From assembly GCA_964572885.1 (NCBI GenBank), contig CAZNFC010000037.1:1-7549 (forward strand): a stretch of DNA of 7,549 nucleotides, in the 5' to 3' direction. The DNA comes from UBA10107 sp964572885. GTDB taxonomy: Archaea > Nanobdellota > Nanobdellia > Woesearchaeales > UBA10107. This document shows, piece by piece, positions 1 to 5,830 of the stretch. A program made the position numbers and the translations under genes. The notes beneath the pieces are model-generated. The model was not told the origin of the DNA and made no database searches. It saw nothing but the letters and a program-made list of their open reading frames with translations. The first letter of the stretch is position 1. Each line of letters opens with the position of its first letter.

Positions 1-1061
1 TATTCTTCATTTACAACATCGATTACAGCATAGCGCCGACTTTGCTCATAGTCGCATTCACTCTCCTAACGGCAGCCGGAATGTTCGGATCTCCTGTATG
101 GGCATCATGGATGAAGGACATAATCCCAAAGAAATGCGGAAATTATTTCGGAGTAAGAAACAGGATCCTGGGCACAGTTTCATTGGCAAGTATGCTTATA
201 GCAGGATATCTTCTTGATTTCTTTAAATCGACAAATCTATTCATTGGATTTGCAATCTTATTCTTCATATCGTTCTTAGGGAGATCTATATCTGCTCATC
301 AATTCACGAAAATGTATGAGCCAAAAATGACGCCGGTAAGAAAACATAAGATAAGTCTTGTCGATTTCATAAAAGGACTTCCTAATCATAATTTCGGAAG
401 ATTCACTCTATACACGGCATTTCTGTATATAGCAGTATATATTGCATCTCCATTCTTTACAGTGTATATGCTTGAGAATCTGAAATTCAGCTATTTGAAC
501 TTCACATTAGTATTGATGATATCGCAGATAGTCAGATTGTTATTTATGCCTGCATGGGGAAAATTCTCGGATACATATGGAAATCTAAAGGTAATAAAAA
601 TAACTTCAATACTCACTCCATTAGTTCCATTATTATGGTTATTGTCTCCGCTTGTAATAAGATATGATCCCTCACTCATATTACTTTATCTTTTATCTGT
701 AGAATCTTTCTCAGGACTGATATGGGCAGGATTCGACTTGTGTGCATCTGATTTCATATATGATGCAGTAAATCCGCAGAGAATGGCGTCATTCACTGCT
801 TATTTCACAATATTGACTAACATAGGGGTATTGATAGGTTCGCTTCTTGGAGGATATATCTCATCAATGAATTCGCAGATATTCGGTCTTAATCCTATTC
901 TTTTCATATTCTTATTGAGCGGAGTGACAAGGATAATCACTGCGATAGGACTTTCATCTAAGACTCTTGAAGTAAGAGCGGTAAGAAAGTTCGACATTGA
1001 TGAGGCAAAAATACAGTTCAGGCACCTTACGCTTCACAGGGTAGGGAAAATATTAAGGTAA
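1..1061 (+). CDS. MFS-family membrane transporter, 5' end missing
   Basis: This is the C-terminal part of a Major Facilitator Superfamily permease, a secondary transporter of the cytoplasmic membrane whose substrate cannot be told from the sequence. The frame is open to the left edge (first full codon at base 3), so a TTG at 42 is not the true start and at least an N-terminal segment is lost. From base 42 there are 339 residues with about nine hydrophobic spans. After the first span comes a conserved-looking cytoplasmic loop rich in Gly, Arg and Asn (about residues 22-43, containing YFGVRN). A motif A-like loop has G173, D177 and G180 with the spacing G-x3-D-x2-G typical of MFS loops. The protein ends in a basic tail, and the stop is TAA. 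pyrG follows on the same strand after 91 bp but has its own promoter-like elements, so co-transcription is not required. Family assignment is good; substrate is unknown. Confidence 0.85.
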   Translation, partial: FFIYNIDYSIAPTLLIVAFTLLTAAGMFGSPVWASWMKDIIPKKCGNYFGVRNRILGTVSLASMLIAGYLLDFFKSTNLFIGFAILFFISFLGRSISAHQFTKMYEPKMTPVRKHKISLVDFIKGLPNHNFGRFTLYTAFLYIAVYIASPFFTVYMLENLKFSYLNFTLVLMISQIVRLLFMPAWGKFSDTYGNLKVIKITSILTPLVPLLWLLSPLVIRYDPSLILLYLLSVESFSGLIWAGFDLCASDFIYDAVNPQRMASFTAYFTILTNIGVLIGSLLGGYISSMNSQIFGLNPILFIFLLSGVTRIITAIGLSSKTLEVRAVRKFDIDEAKIQFRHLTLHRVGKILR

Positions 1062-1087
1062 TCGTTATCACTCAGTTAGTAATAGAA

Positions 1088-1123
1088 TTTAAATAAGCAG
1101 TCAACTCGGAAAATTTAATAAAA
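1088..1123 (+). promoter_or_regulatory. Candidate archaeal TATA elements upstream of pyrG
   Basis: Two AT-rich TATA-like boxes lie in the 91-bp gap before pyrG: TTTAAATA at 1088-1095 and AAATTTAATA at 1111-1120. With the usual archaeal spacing of about 25 bases they would start RNA near 1117 or 1142, giving leaders of about 36 or 11 bases. No Shine-Dalgarno sequence precedes the ATG at 1153. Which box is used cannot be decided from the sequence. Confidence 0.5.
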
Positions 1124-1125
1124 CA

Positions 1126-1145
1126 CAGATTTAGTGCTTTATCTG
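1126..1145 (+). promoter_or_regulatory. Small inverted repeat just upstream of pyrG
   Basis: CAGAT (1126-1130) and ATCTG (1141-1145) form a 5-bp inverted repeat with a 10-base spacer, ending 7 bases before the pyrG ATG and near a predicted transcription start. It could be an operator half-site pair or a chance match; the stem is too short to decide. Confidence 0.2.
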
Positions 1146-1152
1146 CATACAC

Positions 1153-2754
1153 ATGAAAGAGGTCAAATATGTTTTTGTCACAGGAGGAGTCATTTCCGGA
1201 CTTGGAAAAGGAGTCGTAGCTGCCTCAATAGGAAAACTTCTTAACCATGATCACAAGATTGTCCCGGTAAAATGCGACGGATATCTTAATGTCGATCCTG
1301 GGACTATGAATCCCACTGAGCATGGAGAAGTTTTTGTTCTTGAAGACGGCGCCGAAGTTGATCTTGACTTCGGACATTATGAAAGATTCCTTAACACTCA
1401 CTGCAAGAAGGAATTCTCGATAACTTCAGGAAAAGTCTTCCAGGCATTGGTGGAAAAAGAAAGAAGGGGAGATTTCCTTGGAAAGACTGTGCAGGTCATA
1501 CCTCATGTGACAGGACAGATAAGAGAATACTGGGACGATATCGCGAAAAAAGAGGATGCTGATGTTCTATTGGTTGAAATAGGAGGAACAGTTGGAGACA
1601 TAGAAAATATGTGGTTCCTTGAAGCTGCAAGGGAAGTTGTCCAGAAGAAAGGAAAAGAGAATGTCTTATTTGTCCACTTAGGTTACATTCCTGAAATAGA
1701 TGAAAGCAAACAGCAGAAAACAAAACCTCTGCAGTTATCAATAACGATGCTCAGGGAAAGAGGAATATTTCCTGACGTCGTTGTAGGAAGATCAAAAAGA
1801 AAGCTTGATGAGAAGACAAGATTAAAGATACACTGGTTATGCAATGTAGAGCAGAATGCAGTACTCAGCGACCCTGATCTTGATTATACTTACGAACTTC
1901 CTGTCTTGTTTGAAGAAGAAGGTGTCGCTGATTTCCTTAAAAAAAGGATAAATATAGGCTCTACTGCTGATCTAAGCCAGTGGAAAAAACTTCTAAATAA
2001 CCTCAAGAATCCTCAAAAAGAAATAACGGTCGCGATAGCAGGAAAATATACAGAAGTCATTGATTCTTATATCTCCATACAGGAAGCATTGAGGCACAGC
2101 GGAGCTAATTTTGCCGCAAAAGTAAATACGAAATGGATAGAGACGACAGGATTGGAGCAGTACGACGAAAGCAAAATAAAAGATATGCTTCAGGGATGCA
2201 ACGGAGTGATCGTTCCAGGCGGATTCGGAAGCAGAGGCACAGAAGGAAAAATAAATATGGTAAGATATTGCAGAGAGAATGATATTCCTTTCCTTGGAAT
2301 ATGCTATGGATTGCAGCTTGCAGTGATAGAATTCGCAAGAAATGTATGCGGACTTACTGATGCGAATAGTCCGGAAATAAATCCTGAGACCCCTCATAAA
2401 GTGATAGATATCCTTGAAGAGCAGAAATCAATAGTCAACAAAGGAGGGACGATGCGTCTTGGTTCTTATCCAGCAGTTCTTGCTCATGGTTCGCAGGTAT
2501 CTAAATTGTACTGCTCTACAAAAGCAAATGAAAGACACAGGCATAGATATGAAGTCAACCCATCTTATCATGAAATATTAGTCTCCAAAGGATTAAGTCT
2601 ATCAGGGAAAAGTCCTGATGGAAGCCTTGTTGAATTCATCGAGCTTCCTGGACATAAATATTTCATCGGAACACAGGCTCACCCTGAACTGAAATCAACA
2701 TTAGAGAATCCTGCTCCTCTTTTTGTCGGATTGGTACAGGCTTGTCTGAAATAA
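1153..2754 (+). CDS. pyrG: CTP synthase (glutamine-hydrolysing)
   Basis: CTP synthase makes CTP from UTP, ATP and glutamine, the last step of de novo pyrimidine nucleotide synthesis in the cytoplasm. The 533 residues match the usual family length of about 530-550. The N-terminal synthetase domain opens with VFVTGGVISGLGKG, the ATP-binding loop typical of the family and a strong support for the ATG at 1153. The C-terminal class I glutamine amidotransferase domain shows the oxyanion region VPGGFGSRG, the nucleophile Cys384 in GICYGLQ, and His510 and Glu512 in AHPE, so the Cys-His-Glu triad is complete. The nucleophile elbow reads CYG rather than the common bacterial CLG. The gene appears monocistronic, preceded by TATA-like boxes and convergent with the ABC gene, whose stop codon directly abuts its own TAA. 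No frameshift or missing catalytic residue was seen. Confidence 0.97.
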   Translation: MKEVKYVFVTGGVISGLGKGVVAASIGKLLNHDHKIVPVKCDGYLNVDPGTMNPTEHGEVFVLEDGAEVDLDFGHYERFLNTHCKKEFSITSGKVFQALVEKERRGDFLGKTVQVIPHVTGQIREYWDDIAKKEDADVLLVEIGGTVGDIENMWFLEAAREVVQKKGKENVLFVHLGYIPEIDESKQQKTKPLQLSITMLRERGIFPDVVVGRSKRKLDEKTRLKIHWLCNVEQNAVLSDPDLDYTYELPVLFEEEGVADFLKKRINIGSTADLSQWKKLLNNLKNPQKEITVAIAGKYTEVIDSYISIQEALRHSGANFAAKVNTKWIETTGLEQYDESKIKDMLQGCNGVIVPGGFGSRGTEGKINMVRYCRENDIPFLGICYGLQLAVIEFARNVCGLTDANSPEINPETPHKVIDILEEQKSIVNKGGTMRLGSYPAVLAHGSQVSKLYCSTKANERHRHRYEVNPSYHEILVSKGLSLSGKSPDGSLVEFIELPGHKYFIGTQAHPELKSTLENPAPLFVGLVQACLK

Positions 2755-2761
2755 TTATTTC
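2748..2761. repeat. 14-bp perfect palindrome at the pyrG/ABC stop-codon junction
   Basis: GAAATAATTATTTC is a perfect palindrome whose centre lies between 2754 and 2755, exactly where the TAA of pyrG meets the TAA of the convergent ABC gene. Each strand therefore ends in a T-rich segment (ATTATTTC) just past its stop. It may help end transcription in both directions, although neither side has a run of five T. Confidence 0.5.
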
Positions 2762-4527
2762 TGCAGCTGCAGTCTGCATAATTTTCTGTAAAGAGGATTT
2801 TTCAATAGTTTATCATGCTTTCCCTGCGCAACTACTTCTCCTTTGTCTAATAAAATGATATTATCAGAATTTCTTACAGTAGATAATCTGTGCGCAATTA
2901 TTACCTGAGTATGTTTTCCGTGCAGATATTGGATTGCATCCTGTATCGCAAGTTCTGTTTCACTATCAAGATGACTTGTCGCTTCATCCATAACTAATAA
3001 TTCAGGTTCTACTAACAATGCTCTCGCTATGGCGATACGTTGCCTCTGCCCTCCTGAAAGTCTTACTCCTCTCTCTCCTACAATCGAATCATAACCTTGA
3101 GGAAGAGAAGTTATGAAATCATGCGCATGAGCAAGTTTTGCTGCATGTTCGACCTGCTCCTTCGTCTCATAATCTTTTCCGTAAGAGATATTATCAAATA
3201 TGGAACGATTGAACAAAGTAGTGTCCTGCAATATCAATGTTGATTTGCTCCTTAGACTCGAACGTTTTGCATTCTTCAGATCAACACCGTCCCAAGTGAT
3301 CATTCCCGTACTCGGATCATAAAATCTTAGAAGGAGCATAGCTAACGTGCTTTTTCCTGCACCGCTCCTTCCGACTATTGCAGTCGTAGTTCCTGCCCTT
3401 ATGCTTAAAGAAAGATTATGCAAAGCGGGCATTTTCTTTGCGTATCTGAATCCTACATTCTCAAACTTTATTTCTTTTTTAAGATCAGGAAGTTCCACGG
3501 CACCATGACTATCTTTTAATTCATCATGTTCTGCAATTATCTCGAATAGATGTGAGACTCTCTTTGATACACGCCTTAATCTTGTAAACAATCTGTTCAG
3601 CTGTTCAAGAGGTGCAAAAGTCAGCTGCTGGAAGCTTATCAATAAAACTACCTGACCGACAGTAATTTTTCCTGCATGAACACTGAAAGCAGCGAATACC
3701 AACAAAACGATACGCATTATCGATTCTATTATCTTCTGTATAAATCCCTGAGTCAGCCAGACCCTTTCTGTATCATACTCTGACTTGTGGAAAACGTCCC
3801 ATTTTTGAGAGAAGTGTTTTGATTCACTGTAATCTTTCCCGAATGTCTTTACATATCTCATGTTCCCTATTCCGTCGTACCATGTACGGACAGCTTCATG
3901 ATGAAGTTCATTTGCCCTTTCCTGCATGACTGCAATCTTCCTTGAGATGACATAAGTTACAATCACATAGAATGGGACAGGGATGACCAGTATAAGCGCG
4001 AAGATAGGGAACAGCCATAAAGAATATATTATTACAAAAAATAACGTAAGGAATGAAACAAGGAAATTCTGTCCGAATATCTCGTGTATCACTGAATATA
4101 TTGAGCTTGATCCCTGCTCCATCTTTGCTCCGATCTCTCCTGAATCATTCTGATCATGCCATGATAAAGGAAGATTATAGAATTTCAACAAGCCTGCATA
4201 TTTCCATCTGTCTTCTATTTGGGTTGCTATGTAGAAGTTTAATTTATCTGAAACGAACTGCAAAATTGCTGCAAGCAAAAGGAATAATCCTGCAAGACCT
4301 CCAAGTTTTGCTAATGTTATGACGTTATAGTTCGTTGATGTAAAGAGATCGATTATCTGCTGGACTACTTTAGGAGCAGCTATCTGGAATATCGCGGCTG
4401 CTGAGCTTAGAAACAAAAGAAGAAACCATAAAAGTCTAAACTCCTTAAAGATACTCTTTACGATAATCTTCAATATTCCAAAGAATGTTATGTCCTTCTT
4501 ATCTATTGGAAACGTGAAGTACTTCAT
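2755..4527 (-). CDS. ABC exporter half-transporter (membrane domain fused to ATPase)
   Basis: This is a 590-residue type IV (ABCB-like) exporter subunit, expected to work as a dimer in the cytoplasmic membrane and move a lipid, drug or peptide outward using ATP; the substrate is not evident. Residues 1 to about 310 form a membrane domain with about six hydrophobic spans (near 32-50, 72-92, 152-170, 171-193, 266-283 and 287-305). The nucleotide-binding domain is complete: A-loop Tyr362, Walker A GRSGAGKST 386-394, Q-loop Gln434, signature LSGGQ 490-494, Walker B LLVMDE 510-515, D-loop SHLD 518-521 and H-loop His546. All catalytic residues are in place. The length is normal for the family. The ATG at 4525-4527 sits about 28 bases from a TATA-like box, which fits a leaderless transcript and supports this start. 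No partner transporter gene is adjacent. Confidence 0.94.
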   Translation of the reverse strand: MKYFTFPIDKKDITFFGILKIIVKSIFKEFRLLWFLLLFLSSAAAIFQIAAPKVVQQIIDLFTSTNYNVITLAKLGGLAGLFLLLAAILQFVSDKLNFYIATQIEDRWKYAGLLKFYNLPLSWHDQNDSGEIGAKMEQGSSSIYSVIHEIFGQNFLVSFLTLFFVIIYSLWLFPIFALILVIPVPFYVIVTYVISRKIAVMQERANELHHEAVRTWYDGIGNMRYVKTFGKDYSESKHFSQKWDVFHKSEYDTERVWLTQGFIQKIIESIMRIVLLVFAAFSVHAGKITVGQVVLLISFQQLTFAPLEQLNRLFTRLRRVSKRVSHLFEIIAEHDELKDSHGAVELPDLKKEIKFENVGFRYAKKMPALHNLSLSIRAGTTTAIVGRSGAGKSTLAMLLLRFYDPSTGMITWDGVDLKNAKRSSLRSKSTLILQDTTLFNRSIFDNISYGKDYETKEQVEHAAKLAHAHDFITSLPQGYDSIVGERGVRLSGGQRQRIAIARALLVEPELLVMDEATSHLDSETELAIQDAIQYLHGKHTQVIIAHRLSTVRNSDNIILLDKGEVVAQGKHDKLLKNPLYRKLCRLQLQK

Positions 4528-4550
4528 GATAGAAGTTGGTTTGACCTGGG

Positions 4551-4560
4551 TTTAAATAGG
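4551..4560 (-). promoter_or_regulatory. TATA box of the ABC exporter gene
   Basis: On the minus strand CCTATTTAAA lies with its centre about 28 bases before the first base of the ATG. Archaeal transcription usually starts about 25 bases from the TATA centre, so RNA would begin at or within a few bases of the start codon, that is, a leaderless mRNA. No Shine-Dalgarno sequence is present. Confidence 0.55.
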
Positions 4561-4597
4561 TTTACGTTATACTACCACAGGACAACTGCGCGTAATC

Positions 4598-4607
4598 TTC
4601 ATAAATG
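4598..4607 (+). promoter_or_regulatory. Possible TATA box of the LAGLIDADG gene
   Basis: TTCATAAATG at 4598-4607 is a weak TATA-like element centred about 24 bases before the ATG at 4627, the same spacing as at the other leaderless starts in this window. No Shine-Dalgarno sequence precedes the ATG. The box is less AT-rich than the others, so this is tentative. Confidence 0.35.
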
Positions 4608-4626
4608 GCTCTTTCAGAATAAAGTT

Positions 4627-5313
4627 ATGAAAAAGCCAGTTTATTCAGAAGATTTTGCGTTGCTCTATGGTATTCTATTGGGAGATGGTTGCTTAAGCAG
4701 ATTTGCAAGAGCTCATTGTATATGTATTACGTGCAGTATTTATGATGATATTCCTTTCTTCGAGAAAGTGGTTATCCCGACAATCTATGGAGTCTGCAAT
4801 AAAAAATGTAACTTTTCCAGAAGAAAAGATCAGGGAACTGTAGAATTAAAACTGTATAATAAAGAACTATTCAAAAAAATCGAAGAAATTGGTTTTCCTG
4901 TTGGACATAAGGGTACCGGTCTTAAAATTTCTGAATCATTTGAAAAAAGTTACTATAAGTACATTATTCAAGGTTATTTTGCCACCGATGGTAGCTTAGT
5001 CATTGCAAACAACAATGGAACCAAATATCCAAGAATAGAGTTCGCGAGTATCTCTAAAATTTTACTACACCAGGTACTATATTACTTAATCAGTCTTGGA
5101 ATGAAAGGAAACCTCTATTTAAAGCCAAAGGACCGCACTCAGAAAGGATTTGGTATTAATGACGTTTATAGACTGCAGTTCAATGGAAAAGAAAACTTAA
5201 GAATATTTGTTGACAAAATCGGTTTAGTAAATCCGAAATATGTTGAAAGATACGACAAATGGAGAAAAATGGTGCGAGTGGGGAGATTTGAACTCCCGAC
5301 AACCACCTTATGA
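4627..5313 (+). CDS. Free-standing LAGLIDADG homing-endonuclease-like protein, C-terminus running antisense into a tRNA
   Basis: The 228-residue frame carries two LAGLIDADG motifs, the sign of a single-chain, two-repeat homing endonuclease that binds and cuts a long DNA site. The first is LLYGILLGDG (residues 12-21, acidic Asp20); the second is YIIQGYFATDG (112-122, acidic Asp121). About 100 residues separate them, as expected for pseudo-symmetric repeats. There is no splicing block or host protein around it, so it is neither an intein nor an intron-encoded copy within a visible host gene. Residues 1-214 look native; residues 215-228 and the TGA stop are read from the antisense strand of the tRNA gene. 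Codon use is unlike the neighbours: by hand count nine GGT and nine GGA for Gly in residues 1-214, and 11 ATT, 6 ATC and 3 ATA for Ile, whereas pyrG uses mostly GGA and ATA. This suggests recent acquisition. It could alternatively be a LAGLIDADG-fold regulator without nuclease activity. Target site unknown. Confidence 0.82.
   Translation: MKKPVYSEDFALLYGILLGDGCLSRFARAHCICITCSIYDDIPFFEKVVIPTIYGVCNKKCNFSRRKDQGTVELKLYNKELFKKIEEIGFPVGHKGTGLKISESFEKSYYKYIIQGYFATDGSLVIANNNGTKYPRIEFASISKILLHQVLYYLISLGMKGNLYLKPKDRTQKGFGINDVYRLQFNGKENLRIFVDKIGLVNPKYVERYDKWRKMVRVGRFELPTTTL
5265..5269 (-). terminator. T-run terminator of the tRNA gene
   Basis: On the minus strand five T residues follow directly after the encoded CCA of the tRNA, a typical archaeal oligo-T stop. 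The same bases lie in the coding strand of the LAGLIDADG gene as AAAAA, within codons for its residues 213-214. Confidence 0.55.
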
Positions 5314-5347
5314 GGGTGGTGTTCTAGCCAGGCTGAACTACACTCGC
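5270..5347 (-). tRNA. tRNA with CAU anticodon (elongator Met, or Ile2)
   Basis: A complete cloverleaf can be folded by eye. The acceptor stem is GCGAGTG with CACTCGC, followed by T8 and A9. The D stem is GTTC/GAAC, with a loop holding A14, G18, G19 and A21. The anticodon stem is CCACC/GGTGG around CTCATAA, and the variable loop is TTGTC. The T stem is GGGAG/CTCCC with loop TTCAAAT. Discriminator A73 (5273) is followed by an encoded CCA (5270-5272). The anticodon CAT lies at 5310-5312, and there is no intron at 37/38. The first pair G1-C72 and the lack of the GGG/CCC anticodon-stem pairs argue against the initiator. Elongator Met and the Ile2 tRNA, whose C34 is modified to agmatidine in archaea, share this anticodon and cannot be told apart here. 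A TATA-like box lies upstream and a T-run follows. The 3' half is overlapped antisense by the LAGLIDADG reading frame. Confidence 0.95.
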
Positions 5348-5370
5348 ATGATGAAATCAAAGAAATAGCT

Positions 5371-5382
5371 CTTTTTTAAAGG
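5371..5382 (-). promoter_or_regulatory. TATA box of the tRNA gene
   Basis: On the minus strand CCTTTAAAAAAG is centred about 30 bases before G1 of the tRNA, placing RNA start a few bases before the mature 5' end, as usual for archaeal tRNA genes. On the plus strand the same bases are a run of six T (5372-5377) that could end transcripts coming from the LAGLIDADG gene. Confidence 0.6.
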
Positions 5383-5391
5383 TTTGCTCAG

Positions 5392-5757
5392 TCAATTATC
5401 CAAAGAAGGATGAGGCATTTTCTCTATGTCCTTCCTGTTACTCCATCCGCCGAGGATGTGAAGATGAAGATGGTCTACAACCTGGCCTCCTTCTCTTCCT
5501 ACATTGAAGACAAGCTTGTATCCTTTAAGACCAAGACTTTTCGCTGCATCTTTCGCTGTGTAAATTATTGCAGTCAAGACATCTTTATGCCCATGCTCAA
5601 GATGAGCTATAGATTGTATATGAGATTTAGGCACAACAAGACAATGAATAGGTGCCGAAGGTTTGATGTCCTTGAACACAACTACATCTTTGTTCTCTAA
5701 AATTATATCAGCAGGTATTTCTTTCTTTATTATCCTGCAGAAGATACAGTTGTCCAT
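5392..5757 (-). CDS. HIT-family nucleotide-binding protein (HINT-like)
   Basis: This 121-residue protein belongs to the histidine triad superfamily, small dimeric cytoplasmic enzymes that hydrolyse nucleoside phosphoramidates or dinucleotide polyphosphates; the exact substrate is not evident. The start MDNCIFCRIIKKEIPADI is the classic HIT N-terminus, with the Cys4-Cys7 pair that often binds zinc in this subgroup. The signature HLHLH spans His96, His98 and His100 in VVDHLHLHILGG; the middle His98 is the expected nucleophile. The segment IKPSAPIHCLVVPKSH (about 31-46) is also typical. The frame stays open upstream for 53 more codons, but those overlap the gltX start and show no HIT similarity. 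The ATG at 5755-5757 also sits about 26 bases from a TATA-like box, so this start is preferred. It lies 44 bp upstream of the tRNA on the same strand and is divergent from gltX. Confidence 0.93.
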   Translation of the reverse strand: MDNCIFCRIIKKEIPADIILENKDVVVFKDIKPSAPIHCLVVPKSHIQSIAHLEHGHKDVLTAIIYTAKDAAKSLGLKGYKLVFNVGREGGQVVDHLHLHILGGWSNRKDIEKMPHPSLDN

Positions 5758-5777
5758 TAGTTGAATAACTCCAAAAA

Positions 5778-5787
5778 CCTTAATAAA
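5778..5787 (-). promoter_or_regulatory. TATA box of the HIT gene
   Basis: TTTATTAAGG on the minus strand is centred about 26 bases from the first base of the HIT start codon, which predicts a leaderless mRNA and helps to reject the longer open frame. It shares a 73-bp intergenic stretch with the oppositely directed gltX promoter. Confidence 0.55.
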
Positions 5788-5798
5788 CGTTTCCATTA

Positions 5799-5812
5799 GT
5801 TTTAAAAATAGG
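5799..5812 (+). promoter_or_regulatory. TATA box of gltX
   Basis: GTTTTAAAAATAGG is centred near 5805, about 26 bases before the A of the gltX ATG at 5831. This again predicts transcription starting at the start codon. No convincing Shine-Dalgarno sequence stands at the right distance from the ATG. Confidence 0.55.
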
Positions 5813-5830
5813 CAAGAGAGATGTAATAAT

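Noticed and set aside
42..44. TTG as the start codon of the MFS gene
   Set aside because: The frame is open from base 3 and continues a hydrophobic, transporter-like sequence, so the gene simply runs off the left edge.
1993..2397. 134-codon open frame antisense to pyrG, and other antisense frames within pyrG, gltX and the HIT gene
   Set aside because: They lie wholly inside well-identified genes, have no recognisable domains, and arise from the codon bias of the opposite strand.
4528..4626. Direct repeat of the tRNA 3' end marking an integrated element (attL/attR)
   Set aside because: I looked for a copy of the tRNA 3' sequence on the far side of the LAGLIDADG gene and saw none by eye, so integrase-type insertion is not supported.
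4627..5347. LAGLIDADG gene as part of a tRNA intron
   Set aside because: The tRNA folds fully without an intron, and the endonuclease gene lies past its 3' end on the opposite strand.
5348..5358. ATGATGA resembling the C box of a C/D guide RNA
   Set aside because: No matching D box (CTGA) or paired C'/D' boxes follow at a suitable distance; the match is short and likely chance.
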